A DNA stretch of 64,000 bases from NCBI RefSeq assembly GCF_020171785.1, contig NZ_JAIVAE010000007.1, positions 186,001 through 250,000 on the forward strand, written 5' to 3'. The translations under genes were made by a program, and so were the position numbers. The notes beneath the pieces were generated by a model, which saw only the letters and a list, made by a program, of their open reading frames with translations, searched no databases and was not told the origin of the DNA. The stretch's first letter is position 1; each line of letters begins with the position of its first letter. This DNA comes from Guptibacillus hwajinpoensis. GTDB lineage: Bacteria; Bacillota; Bacilli; Bacillales; Guptibacillaceae. Positions 50,133 through 59,310 of the stretch are shown piece by piece.

Positions 50133-51775
50133 AAAACGAATTAGTAGTCGATCGAAATGATGCAAAGCTTAGTATGGCTCATTTGTATATCGCTTTTGCA
50201 GCCGTCCTATTAGGTGGGATTGCAGGACTTTTACAAACGCTAGTTAGAAGTGGAACGATTCAACTTCCTGCAGGGATAGGCTATTATCAGCTGTTGACCG
50301 CTCACGGTATTTTACTTGCACTTGTATTTACAACTTATTTCATTATTGGGTTTTTCTATGCCGGCATGAGCAGAACAATGGGGAAATTCTATGACCAACC
50401 TTATCGGTTGGGATGGCTTGGTTACATTGTAATGACAATTGGAACGGCGCTTACAACAGTGATGGTTCTTTTAAATGAAGGGACGGTTCTTTATACCTTC
50501 TACGCACCTTTAAAAGCTTCCCCATGGTTCTATATTGGCCTTACGTTATTTATTGTTGGTACCTGGTTAGCGGGGGGTGCGATGTGCCATCAATATTACA
50601 TTTGGAAAAAGGTAACGCATAAGAAGATTTCACCTTTGTTTAGCTTTATGGCTGTTATGACAATGGTTTTATGGTTTGTCGCTACGATTGGTGTCGCCGT
50701 TTCCGTTATCTTTCAATTCATTCCATGGTCATTTGGATGGGTTGATGAGATTAACATTCTACTAAGTCGAACGCTTTTCTGGTATTTTGGTCACCCACTT
50801 GTGTACTTCTGGCTCTTACCTGCCTATGTGTGCTGGTATGTTATTATTCCAGAAATCATTGGTGGGAAAATTTTCAGTGACTCTTTAGCTCGTTTATCTT
50901 TCGTGCTCTTCTTACTGTTTTCTATTCCTGTTGGCTTTCATCATCAGTTACTTGAATCAGGAATCTCTCCGTTTTGGAAGTATTTGCAGGTTGTGTTAAC
51001 GTTCATGGTTATCGTTCCTTCTCTCATGACTGCTTTCTCACTGTTTGCTACTTTTGAAATAGCAGGACGAAAAAAAGGAGCAAAAGGATTATTTGGTTGG
51101 TTTCGTGCATTACCATGGAAGGATGCAAGATTCTTTGCACCTATGGTTGGTATGCTCATCTTCATTCCTGCAGGTGCAGGAGGGATCATTAATGCTAGTA
51201 ACCAAATGAACCAGATTGTTCATAATACGCTGTGGGTTACAGGGCATTTCCATCTTACTGTTGCTTCGAGCGTGGCGCTTACGTTTTTTGGAATAGCCTA
51301 TTGGCTTATCCCTCATCTTACCGGTCGCGTACTAACAGGAAGAATGCATCAAATTGCAAATCTCCAAACAATTCTATGGGCGGTTGGCATGTTCTTTATG
51401 TCAGGGGCTATGCATACCGTTGGCTTGCTTGGTGCACCGAGACGAACAGCTTATACGACATACCAAGAGCATCCTGATGCATTAGGCTGGATTCCTTATG
51501 AAGTCACAATGGCGGTTGGTGGTTCCATTCTCTTTATAGCTATTTTACTGTTAATTTATATTATTACAGATCTTGCTTTTTTTGCCCCAAAAGGAAAAGA
51601 AGATTTTCCGATTGGAGAAGTGGCAGAGGCTGCAGAAAAGACACCAGTCATTTTAGAAAATTGGCGGCTGTGGCTTGGCATTGCAACTGTGCTTATCCTT
51701 GTAGCTTATATCGTACCAGTCATTCATATGATTGAACACGCTCCCCCAGGTTCTCCTGGATACAAGTTCTGGTAA
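50129..51775 (+). CDS. cbaA: ba3-type cytochrome c oxidase subunit I
   Basis: A 548-residue heme-copper oxidase core with about 13 helices that reduces O2 to water and pumps protons. Ligand histidines are visible: TAHGILLALVF (low-spin heme), FGHPLVYFWLLPAY (CuB His-Tyr pair), FHHQL (CuB) and TGHFHLTVAS (heme a3 and low-spin heme). This pattern and the company of a 157-residue subunit II place it in the ba3/B family, high-affinity oxidases suited to low oxygen. The start overlaps the subunit II stop (ATGA) with GGAGGTG upstream. Confidence 0.95.
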   Translation: MKNELVVDRNDAKLSMAHLYIAFAAVLLGGIAGLLQTLVRSGTIQLPAGIGYYQLLTAHGILLALVFTTYFIIGFFYAGMSRTMGKFYDQPYRLGWLGYIVMTIGTALTTVMVLLNEGTVLYTFYAPLKASPWFYIGLTLFIVGTWLAGGAMCHQYYIWKKVTHKKISPLFSFMAVMTMVLWFVATIGVAVSVIFQFIPWSFGWVDEINILLSRTLFWYFGHPLVYFWLLPAYVCWYVIIPEIIGGKIFSDSLARLSFVLFLLFSIPVGFHHQLLESGISPFWKYLQVVLTFMVIVPSLMTAFSLFATFEIAGRKKGAKGLFGWFRALPWKDARFFAPMVGMLIFIPAGAGGIINASNQMNQIVHNTLWVTGHFHLTVASSVALTFFGIAYWLIPHLTGRVLTGRMHQIANLQTILWAVGMFFMSGAMHTVGLLGAPRRTAYTTYQEHPDALGWIPYEVTMAVGGSILFIAILLLIYIITDLAFFAPKGKEDFPIGEVAEAAEKTPVILENWRLWLGIATVLILVAYIVPVIHMIEHAPPGSPGYKFW

Positions 51776-51801
51776 ACGCCGGCGATTAGCCGGCGTTTTT
51801 C
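51775..51801 (+). terminator. Terminator of the ba3 oxidase operon
   Basis: AACGCCGGC-GATTA-GCCGGCGTT followed by TTT, directly at the subunit I stop. Confidence 0.93.
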
Positions 51802-51849
51802 TATTTAGACACCTTTTGATATAGTTAAGAAGGAAATTGAGGAGGGATT

Positions 51850-52647
51850 ATGTTGAAAAAACCGAATATCTTGTTTATTGGTGCAGGGCGAATGGCTGAG
51901 GCTATTTTTTCTGGACTTAAGCAGTCAGATACGATTGGTAAAATTACGATTTCAAATCAGTCTGATCAAACGAGATTGACTCATTTGAAAGAAACATATA
52001 ACGTGGAAACAGGTATATGGCAAGAGGTTATTTCGACCCATGATGTTGTGATACTAGCAATGCCTCCTGCAGCTCATCCTAATGTTCTTAAGGAACTTTC
52101 TAGTAAAGTAACCGATCACTTTGTCATTACGGTAGCTGCAGGGATTGGGCCTTCTATTTTAGAAGCTTCCTTGCCAGGTGTTCCAACAGCGTGGATTATG
52201 CCGAACACTGCAGCTGATATTGGCGAGTCAATGTCACTGTTTGCTTGCGGGAGTGAGGTAAAGGAAGAACATCGAGAAGTGCTACAAACAATTTTAGATG
52301 CTATTGGTGAATCCGAAGAGCTATCAGAAGAACAGATTCATGACTTAACAGCGGTTACGGGAAGTGCCCCTGCTTTTGTTTACCAATTCGCTGAGGCGTT
52401 AGAAAAGTCGGCGCAATCCTATGGTTTATCATCGGAAGTGGCGAGAAAGCTCGTGATGCAAATGATCTTTGGTTCAGCTTCGATGCTTAAAGATGGGCGG
52501 AAGGCAGGAGACCTTCGGGATCAAGTCACAACGCCAGGCGGCGCGACAGCTGCAGGACTTGACGTTCTAGAAAATGCTGAATTTAGTCAACTTTTACACA
52601 AGGCGGTACTAGCTGTAAATCATAAAGCTTCAGAACAAGCAAAGTAA
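51850..52647 (+). CDS. proC: Pyrroline-5-carboxylate reductase
   Basis: A 265-residue NAD(P)H enzyme, the last step of proline synthesis. N-terminal Rossmann motif ILFIGAGRMAEAIFSGL, VVILAMPP, WIMPNTAADIGES and the C-terminal dimer domain AVTGSAPAFVYQF...LRDQVTTPGGATAAGLDVLE, which contains the family signature. The sequence is closest in style to B. subtilis ProI. It lies 17 kb from proBA and has its own ATG with GAGGAGGG and its own terminator. Confidence 0.95.
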   Translation: MLKKPNILFIGAGRMAEAIFSGLKQSDTIGKITISNQSDQTRLTHLKETYNVETGIWQEVISTHDVVILAMPPAAHPNVLKELSSKVTDHFVITVAAGIGPSILEASLPGVPTAWIMPNTAADIGESMSLFACGSEVKEEHREVLQTILDAIGESEELSEEQIHDLTAVTGSAPAFVYQFAEALEKSAQSYGLSSEVARKLVMQMIFGSASMLKDGRKAGDLRDQVTTPGGATAAGLDVLENAEFSQLLHKAVLAVNHKASEQAK

Positions 52648-52683
52648 AAAAGCATGTCCTCTGGCCAGAGGACATGCTTTTTT
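52646..52683. terminator. Perfect bidirectional terminator
   Basis: A 38-bp palindrome (AAAAAAGCATGTCCTCTGG and its complement) with no loop bases, between convergent genes. Confidence 0.95.
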
Positions 52684-52688
52684 ATTTG

Positions 52689-54191
52689 TTAGAGGATATA
52701 AGGTCCTAATAGGAAGATTAGCATGCCGAGATTTAATCCAAGTTGATAGGAGGTTCGCTGCATGATGGTCCATTCTTGATCTTGAGCAACGCGGCTAATC
52801 ATATAAGATACAACAAAGATAATTAGCGGCCAGACGTATGAAGCTCCTGAAAAGGTTAGGTAAGATGGAGCTAGATATTGAAATGGTCCATCAAGAATAG
52901 ACGGAAGGAAAATAATTTGAGAGGCAACACATAAAAGAATGATCGTCCATTCAACCCATTTTTTGTCTTGTTCAATTGCTGTTGTATTGGCGAAATAGAA
53001 GTACATTAATGCAACGGCAGGAAGGATGAGAAAACCAAATGAGAAGGCTAACATCGCAAACATACCGACAATTGCTGTGAACGTATAGTAAAGGGCATAC
53101 GTTAAGTCATCGCTCGAGATGGAGCTACTGCTTTTCACAACGGTAGGATCTGTTGATGCGCCGTGCAAGACGAGTTCGTTTTTCTCTTGATCCATCCAGA
53201 CTAAAGACTGATCGGTAATTGCAATGGGGCGGATAGATAACTCTTCTGTCGTACTCCGGCGAGAGGCAACCCACTCGCCATCCTGTTGCGAAGCTTCATA
53301 GATACTAATGACGGAACGTTTTGGTGAAATTTCTCCGTTCGAACTAAACAAAAGATGAGCCGCACCGTCTTTTTCGATTAATGAAAAGTAGTTTGGCTTC
53401 TCAAACCTGTCACCAGTTTCCGCATTTTGGATTTTCAAAAGCTGAACGTCAGCTTCCTTACCAGCAACACTTTCTCCAAAGTACGTATTTACAACTCGTG
53501 TACCCTGTCTCGTTGCACTAATGGTATAGGTGAACGTAAGTTTGTTATCGAGTTCAATCATTTGAAGATTGCTGTAAATTTCTCCTGATGTAAGTGGAGT
53601 CTCATATAGAACAACTGGGTCTTCACCTGCATCAAGTGTTAGAAACTGGTTCACATCATCCGTTTGAACATAAAGAAATGCCAAACCTTCTTCTGTTAAA
53701 GTACCGCTTTTTATGTATTGAGGTAGTTCGATTTCTGACTTAATTTTTCCTTCTGGTGAAATGGTGTATGCGGTGTGCCGTGACCACGCAATTACGCCAT
53801 TTTCTGATACGTTCATTCCTTCAATTTCCTTTAAAATGCTTGTTTCTTTCTCGTCTGTTGCGTAAATTAATTCATCATTCTTCTTGTAAATCGCTTGCTG
53901 ATCATCAACATAAAACGAATATCCGTCTGGAATGGAATAGCTGAGTTCTTCTGTCGTTGTATCCAACTTTTCGTTCACGACCACTTTTCGAACGGGATCA
54001 CCGCTAAAAAAGAGAGTGCTACTATCTTCCTCACGTTGAACAAACATCTCACTATCTTCTGCAGCTACGTCAAGATTGACTGACCTGCTCCAATCCGTTG
54101 CCGGTTTTTCTTGAAGAATGGAGAGCTGATGAAGATAAACGAAAAGCAAAATGATAAAACCAGTGAGAATGGGAAAGCCTATTTTTTTCAT
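52689..54191 (-). CDS. Large membrane protein with outer beta-rich domain, unknown
   Basis: A 500-residue protein with an N-terminal signal-anchor (about 4-24), an extracytoplasmic region of about 330 residues made of short beta repeats that resemble propeller blades (for example GYSFYVDDQQAIYKKNDELI), and four to five C-terminal membrane helices (about 365-500). I do not recognise a named family. It could be a sensor or wall-associated protein. The ATG follows AGGAGG. Single gene with a shared palindromic terminator. Confidence 0.7.
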   Translation of the reverse strand: MKKIGFPILTGFIILLFVYLHQLSILQEKPATDWSRSVNLDVAAEDSEMFVQREEDSSTLFFSGDPVRKVVVNEKLDTTTEELSYSIPDGYSFYVDDQQAIYKKNDELIYATDEKETSILKEIEGMNVSENGVIAWSRHTAYTISPEGKIKSEIELPQYIKSGTLTEEGLAFLYVQTDDVNQFLTLDAGEDPVVLYETPLTSGEIYSNLQMIELDNKLTFTYTISATRQGTRVVNTYFGESVAGKEADVQLLKIQNAETGDRFEKPNYFSLIEKDGAAHLLFSSNGEISPKRSVISIYEASQQDGEWVASRRSTTEELSIRPIAITDQSLVWMDQEKNELVLHGASTDPTVVKSSSSISSDDLTYALYYTFTAIVGMFAMLAFSFGFLILPAVALMYFYFANTTAIEQDKKWVEWTIILLCVASQIIFLPSILDGPFQYLAPSYLTFSGASYVWPLIIFVVSYMISRVAQDQEWTIMQRTSYQLGLNLGMLIFLLGPYIL

Positions 54192-54322
54192 TCTATTCCT
54201 CCTTGTTCCTTACATACGTTTGAATTTTACACAAGTTTCAAAAAATTTACAATAGTTATTAGTGAGAATCTCCGAAAGGTAGCGTGAATACAATACGGTA
54301 GCCTACTTGAGGAGGGAGCGCC

Positions 54323-56143
54323 ATGCTAGAAAAGAAAGTAGATGAAAAAATAGAAGACCTATTAAGTGAGGCATTACGGCATCAACAAGGGAATGGTGCC
54401 TTTCACTTTTGTTTTGAGAATAGTTTATTAACGGATGCGATGATGATTGTCTTAATACGCATGCTTAAACTTCCAGATAAATCATTGCTTGAGGCTCTTG
54501 TGAAACGACTTCTATTTAAACAATCTAAAGAAGGATACTGGAAATTATATGAAGACGACCGGGGGAATCTTTCCGCTACCGTTCAGGCTTACCATAGTCT
54601 CCTTTATTCAGGGATGATGACTTGTAAACATAGTGAGATGAAAAAAGCAGAGCACTATATTAAAAAATGGGGTGGGATCGAAAGGGTTGATTCGATGACG
54701 TCCATTTTCCTCGCCTTAAACGGTCATCTAAATTGGCCTCACTTATTCCATATTCCGATGCTTTTTCTACTTATTCCGAAGGCTTCACCAGTTTCTTTCT
54801 ATGATTTAAGTTCTTATGCAAGAGCGCATTTTGCACCAATTCTTCTATGCCAGGACCTTCGTTATTCCATTAAAACAAGATGGACGCCAGATCTCACGCA
54901 TTTAACTTTGGAAGATCGATCCATGAAAGAAGATATTAAACAAGCATGGACTGCTATGAGTCAATTTCCATCAAACCAGCTATATAAAGCAAGAAAGAGA
55001 GCGGAACAATACATGCTTCAAAGAATTGAATCAGATGGGACATTGATGAACTATGCAACGGCTACTTTTTTTATGATCTATGCGATGTTGGCTCTAGGAT
55101 ATGAAAAACACGCTCCTTCTATTATACGTGCCTTTAATGGACTGAAAGGAATGCTCTGTGATTCTAATTCCCATCTTCAGAATTCACCTTCAACAATATG
55201 GGATACTGCCCTTCTGTCCTACACGATACAAGAAGCTGGCTTAGTTCATGCAGTACCTTCAACTAGAGCGGCTAACCATTATTTAGTTAGACATCAGCAG
55301 ACAAAGTATGGGGATTGGGCGATTACAAGAGAGGGTATTGCCCCTGGTGGATGGGGGTTTTCTGAGGGTAATACAACTCATCCAGATGTAGACGATACAA
55401 CTGTTGCGTTAAGAGCGTTGAAGGATATGAAAAATGAGTCCAGTCGTTGGCATGACGGAGTCAATTGGCTTCTAGCCATGCAAAATCAGGATGGAGGTTG
55501 GCCAGCTTTCGAACCGGATCGTCAGGCTTTTCTATTAAAAGACTTACCCATTGACGGGGCAAGGTCATCTTTTCCAGATGATTCATCGGCTGATTTAACT
55601 GGTAGAACCGTTGAGTTTTTATGTAATTATGCTGAACTAAACCGTAATCATCCTTCCATTAGAAAGGGAACAAACTGGTTAGTTCGGAATCAAGAGAGCG
55701 ATGGTTCTTGGAGAGGTAGATGGGGGATTTGCTACATTTATGGTACATGGGCAGCGTTAACGGCTTTAAAGGCAGCTGGCTATCCATCTGATTTTATTCC
55801 TGTTCGAAAAGGAATACAGTTTCTTAAGAAAATACAGAGACATGATGGGGGATGGGGAGAGTCGTGTCAAAGTGATATTCAACAGAAATTCGTTCCTTTA
55901 CACGTTAGCACGCCATCACAAACAGCATGGGCCGTTGATGCTTTATCCGTTTGTAAAGAAACAGGTGAATCATTATCTAGAGGTGTGGGTTACCTTCTCA
56001 AAAAATCATTTGATATGGAAGAACGCATGTATCCAACAGGGGCGGGATTACCAGGTGGGTTTTATATTAGGTATCATAGTTATGAAGTGATATGGCCACT
56101 ACTTGCGCTATCACACTATAAAAAGTTACAAATTCAACAATAA
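54323..56143 (+). CDS. sqhC: Squalene-hopene-cyclase-family terpene cyclase (sporulenol synthase-like)
   Basis: A 606-residue double-barrel triterpene cyclase. The catalytic acid motif DVDD is at 355-358 (HPDVDDTTVALRAL), and QW repeats recur (GGWGFSEGN, NQDGGWPAFE, ESDGSWRGRWGICYIYGTW, HDGGWGES). In B. subtilis the homologue cyclises C35 tetraprenyl-beta-curcumene to spore sporulenes; with Spo0F present the same role is likely. No hopanoid or squalene synthesis genes are adjacent. The ATG follows GGAGGGAG. Confidence 0.92.
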   Translation: MLEKKVDEKIEDLLSEALRHQQGNGAFHFCFENSLLTDAMMIVLIRMLKLPDKSLLEALVKRLLFKQSKEGYWKLYEDDRGNLSATVQAYHSLLYSGMMTCKHSEMKKAEHYIKKWGGIERVDSMTSIFLALNGHLNWPHLFHIPMLFLLIPKASPVSFYDLSSYARAHFAPILLCQDLRYSIKTRWTPDLTHLTLEDRSMKEDIKQAWTAMSQFPSNQLYKARKRAEQYMLQRIESDGTLMNYATATFFMIYAMLALGYEKHAPSIIRAFNGLKGMLCDSNSHLQNSPSTIWDTALLSYTIQEAGLVHAVPSTRAANHYLVRHQQTKYGDWAITREGIAPGGWGFSEGNTTHPDVDDTTVALRALKDMKNESSRWHDGVNWLLAMQNQDGGWPAFEPDRQAFLLKDLPIDGARSSFPDDSSADLTGRTVEFLCNYAELNRNHPSIRKGTNWLVRNQESDGSWRGRWGICYIYGTWAALTALKAAGYPSDFIPVRKGIQFLKKIQRHDGGWGESCQSDIQQKFVPLHVSTPSQTAWAVDALSVCKETGESLSRGVGYLLKKSFDMEERMYPTGAGLPGGFYIRYHSYEVIWPLLALSHYKKLQIQQ

Positions 56144-56153
56144 AACAATAATC

Positions 56154-56178
56154 GAGAGGCGGTATGGAAACGCCTCTC
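56154..56178. terminator. Hairpin between convergent sqhC and speD
   Basis: GAGAGGCG / CGCCTCTC with a 9-base loop. There is no clear T-run on either side, so termination is likely but not certain. Confidence 0.6.
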
Positions 56179-56187
56179 TACAGTCAA

Positions 56188-56607
56188 TTACTGTGATTCT
56201 ACACCACTTTTTTCAATTTCTTTTACGGTAATTTCTCCTGCGCCACGAGGAATTTTCACTGTGTGAATGGTTTTTGCTTCTAAAGACCTTGCGATCGCAT
56301 TCGCTGCTTCGGAAGGATCAATTTTATCTCCGCATGTATAGACATCAACAGAAGCATAGCCATGTTCAGGGAAACTGTGGATGGTTAGATGGGATTCAGC
56401 GATAATTACCGCCCCACTTATACCTTGAGGTTCAAATGGGTGGAAAACAACATCTCTTATTTCTGCTCCAGCTTCAAGAGCCGCACTAGCGAATGTTTCT
56501 TCTATATACACTAAATCGTTTAGTTTTTCTTTGTTACAATTCCACATCTCAGCAATGATATGATGACCGAGCGTTTCGATAGTAAATTGCCTCCTTCTTA
56601 ACTGCAT
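56188..56607 (-). CDS. speD: S-adenosylmethionine decarboxylase proenzyme (start uncertain)
   Basis: Makes the aminopropyl donor for spermidine. The proenzyme cleaves itself between Glu71 and Ser72 (numbered from the ATG) in [15 protein letters not shown] to form the pyruvoyl group; His77 and Cys92 (DVYTCGD) of the active site are present. The ATG at 56607 has no spaced ribosome binding site. A perfect AGGAGG lies inside the frame (56595-56590), 9 bases before an ATC codon (56580-56578). Starting there gives [11 protein letters not shown], aligning with the Met-Asp-Thr start of B. subtilis SpeD. The true protein may therefore begin at a rare ATC and have 130 residues. Confidence 0.93.
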   Translation of the reverse strand: MQLRRRQFTIETLGHHIIAEMWNCNKEKLNDLVYIEETFASAALEAGAEIRDVVFHPFEPQGISGAVIIAESHLTIHSFPEHGYASVDVYTCGDKIDPSEAANAIARSLEAKTIHTVKIPRGAGEITVKEIEKSGVESQ

Positions 56608-56694
56608 CCTTGTATAGTGTTGATTATAGGTATTGCTTTTATGCAGGTTTTCCCCTCAAACAGGAAGAAATAAACCTATAAAAGAGTTTTAAGA

Positions 56695-56723
56695 TTGACA
56701 TATTATGTTTAAATGTTTAAACT
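56695..56723 (+). promoter_or_regulatory. SigA promoter of the aldehyde dehydrogenase gene
   Basis: TTGACA, 17-base spacer, TAAACT, ending 35 bp before the ATG, with AAGAGGAG in between. Confidence 0.75.
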
Positions 56724-56758
56724 AAAGAACAATAAAGTCGTTAAGAGGAGAGTATAAG

Positions 56759-58129
56759 ATGGAGCATATTGCTAATAAAGTAAGCCTGCAAAAAGAATAT
56801 TTTTATACAGGAGAAACAAAATCCTATTCGTTTAGAAAAAAACAGCTTGAAACGTTAAGAGATGTGATTAAAGAGTATGAACCTGAGATTTTACAAGCGC
56901 TTAAAGATGATTTGCATAAATCAGAATGGGAAGCTTATACAACTGAAATTGGTTTCCTTCTAGAGGAAATTAAGTTCACACTTAAGCACCTAAAAGAGTG
57001 GATGACACCGGAGAAAGTAAAGTCACCCGTTACTCACTTTGGCTCTAAAAGTGTCATTCACCGTGAGCCGTTCGGGGTCACGTTAATTATAGCGCCGTGG
57101 AACTATCCATTTCAACTTCAGTTAGCTCCACTTATTGGAGCAATCGCATCGGGGAACTGTGCCGTCTTAAAACCATCAGAATTAACACCTGCTGTCTCAA
57201 CTCTTATTAGTAAAATGATTCGAGAAGTTTTTCCTGAAAAGTACATTGTGGTTATTGAAGGTAGCGTTGAAACGAGTACTGAACTTTTGAAACAACCATT
57301 TGATCACATCTTTTTCACAGGAAGTGTTGCTGTAGGAAAGATTGTGATGGAGGCGGCTGCAAAGCAACTTATCCCTGTTACGCTTGAATTGGGAGGGAAG
57401 AGTCCAGCGATTGTTGACAAAGACGCTAATTTAGCTCTAGCTGCCAAACGAATTATGTGGGGGAAATTCACGAACGCTGGTCAAACATGTATTGCACCTG
57501 ACTATTTGTATGTCCACAGTGACGTAAAACTAGCATTGATCGAACAAATGAACAATGTGCTGATTGAATTCTACGGAGAAGATCCACTGTCAGATGAAAA
57601 ATACGGTCATATTGTAAGTGATCGTCACTTTGACCGATTAAAACGGTTTTTAGCTGATGGAGACGTATTAATTGGTGGACAGCATAAAGCAAGTGATCGG
57701 GTAATTGCTCCAACGATTATGGACAATATTTCATGGGAAGATCCAGTGATGCAAGAGGAGATTTTTGGTCCTATTTTACCTGTGCTTGAATTTACAGAAC
57801 TTGAAACGGTTATTAACGAAGTACGTCGCCGTCCAAAACCGCTCGCACTTTACTTTTTCTCTGAATCTGAAGAAAAACAAGATGAAATAACGTCAGCCAT
57901 TTCATTTGGAGGAGGGTGCATGAACGACACATTTATGCATATCGTCTCTCCTTACTTGCCTTTTGGTGGTGTTGGGTCTAGTGGTACGGGGAGTTATCAT
58001 GGGAAAGCAAGCTTTCAAGCCTTCTCGCATGAGAAGAGCATTGTAAAACAAACAACGAAGTTTGATTTCGCCTTCCGTTACCCCTCAGCCAAAAACGGGC
58101 TGAAAATCATCAAGAAGATCATGGGGTAA
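56759..58129 (+). CDS. ywdH: NAD(P)-dependent aldehyde dehydrogenase (YwdH-like)
   Basis: A 456-residue class 3-type aldehyde dehydrogenase, shorter at the N-terminus than classical enzymes. Seen: IAPWNYPFQLQLAPLIGAIA and FFTGSVAVGK (cofactor), ELGGKSP (general-base Glu), the catalytic Cys in NAGQTCIAPDY, EEIFGPILPV and the C-terminal PFGGVGSSGTGSYHGK. It oxidises fatty or aromatic aldehydes; the exact substrate is unknown. A good promoter and AGAGGAG precede the ATG. A hairpin lies between it and the sugar kinase. Confidence 0.93.
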   Translation: MEHIANKVSLQKEYFYTGETKSYSFRKKQLETLRDVIKEYEPEILQALKDDLHKSEWEAYTTEIGFLLEEIKFTLKHLKEWMTPEKVKSPVTHFGSKSVIHREPFGVTLIIAPWNYPFQLQLAPLIGAIASGNCAVLKPSELTPAVSTLISKMIREVFPEKYIVVIEGSVETSTELLKQPFDHIFFTGSVAVGKIVMEAAAKQLIPVTLELGGKSPAIVDKDANLALAAKRIMWGKFTNAGQTCIAPDYLYVHSDVKLALIEQMNNVLIEFYGEDPLSDEKYGHIVSDRHFDRLKRFLADGDVLIGGQHKASDRVIAPTIMDNISWEDPVMQEEIFGPILPVLEFTELETVINEVRRRPKPLALYFFSESEEKQDEITSAISFGGGCMNDTFMHIVSPYLPFGGVGSSGTGSYHGKASFQAFSHEKSIVKQTTKFDFAFRYPSAKNGLKIIKKIMG

Positions 58130-58179
58130 TGACGTTTTCTTCTTTAGTGTTTTACCTTGCCATGGTATGATTACGGAAA

Positions 58180-58200
58180 AGCTGTACCCTTGGTGCAGCT
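58180..58200 (+). promoter_or_regulatory. Hairpin upstream of the sugar kinase gene
   Basis: AGCTGTACC / GGTGCAGCT with one G-T pair and a 3-base loop, with no T-run. It may be a weak terminator of ywdH or a leader structure of the kinase gene. Confidence 0.4.
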
Positions 58201-58231
58201 CTACAATTGATAGACATAGGAGGAAGTAGAT

Positions 58232-59188
58232 ATGAGTAAAGGTGTCATTAGTTTAGGGGAGGCATTAATTGATTTTATACCTCTTGACAAAGACAATTTA
58301 ACGTATCAAAAAAGCCCTGGTGGAGCTCCGGCAAATGTAGCAGTTGGGCTTGCCCGTCTAGGCGTAAATTCCACTTTTCTTGGAAAAGTAGGCGATGATG
58401 TGCTTGGACGTTTTCTTCAAGAAACGTTAAAGAACTATGGTGTAGATGTTTCGACGATGATTCTAACTGAATCTGCACGCACAGGCGTTGTATTTGTGAC
58501 CAATGCCGAAAATGGTGAACGTAGCTTTGACTTTTACATAAATCCAAGTGCAGATCGTTTCTTAAGTGAAGAAGAAATAAGCGATCAGTTATTTGAGCGT
58601 CATCGCATTCTCCACTTCGGATCCATTTCTATGATTAGTGAACCCTCTAGAACAGCTACTAAAAAAGCTGTTGAGAAGGCAAAAGAGAACGGACTGCTTA
58701 TTTCCTATGATCCGAACTTACGACTTGGTTTATGGGAGAGTGAGGAGCGAGCAAGAGAAACGATTGTTTCCATGCTATCTGAGGCAGACATTCTTAAGCT
58801 TTCTGAAGAAGAATTAACTTTTATTACTGGTGAAGAAACTGTCGAAGCTGGAATTAAAAGATTGGCTCACTATCGTATCCCAGTTATTTTCATTACAATG
58901 GGCGGAGAAGGTAGTCTGGTTTTTACCCCTAACTATTCAATCAGAGTTCCTGCTATGAAAGTAAAAGCGGTTGATACGACAGGTGCTGGCGATGCATTTG
59001 TATCAGGCATCCTTCATGGTTTTAACGAATATGTTGGTTCTCTCACCGAACTATCGCGCGAAGAGCTCGAGCGAATGACACAATTTGCTAGCGTTTCTGG
59101 TGCTTTAGCAGCTGCAACAAAAGGCGCTATGACGGCTCTGCCAACGAAAGAAGAAGTGGAAGAAATTTTATTGAAAGAATCGAAATAG
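58232..59188 (+). CDS. PfkB-family sugar kinase (fructokinase-like)
   Basis: A 318-residue ribokinase-fold kinase. N-terminal substrate motif SLGEALIDFIP and KSPGGAPANVAVGLARLG; C-terminal ATP/anion-hole motif VDTTGAGDAFVSGIL with the catalytic Asp. The sequence is most like fructokinases or 2-keto-3-deoxygluconate kinases; the sugar cannot be fixed without neighbours. The ATG follows AGGAGG. There is no transporter or regulator beside it. A terminator follows. Confidence 0.88.
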   Translation: MSKGVISLGEALIDFIPLDKDNLTYQKSPGGAPANVAVGLARLGVNSTFLGKVGDDVLGRFLQETLKNYGVDVSTMILTESARTGVVFVTNAENGERSFDFYINPSADRFLSEEEISDQLFERHRILHFGSISMISEPSRTATKKAVEKAKENGLLISYDPNLRLGLWESEERARETIVSMLSEADILKLSEEELTFITGEETVEAGIKRLAHYRIPVIFITMGGEGSLVFTPNYSIRVPAMKVKAVDTTGAGDAFVSGILHGFNEYVGSLTELSREELERMTQFASVSGALAAATKGAMTALPTKEEVEEILLKESK

Positions 59189-59189
59189 C

Positions 59190-59223
59190 GAGGTGCCCCG
59201 TCTAAATGCGGGGTGCTTTTTTG
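59190..59223 (+). terminator. Terminator of the sugar kinase gene
   Basis: GGTGCCCCG / CGGGGTGC-type stem with a 7-base loop and TTTTTT. Confidence 0.85.
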
Positions 59224-59310
59224 TATTGAGCTGGCATCCAAAACTAGAATGAAGACTAGCTGTAAGATACAATGAAAAAGGAACTAATTAACTAATCGGA
59301 GGTGCTTCGT

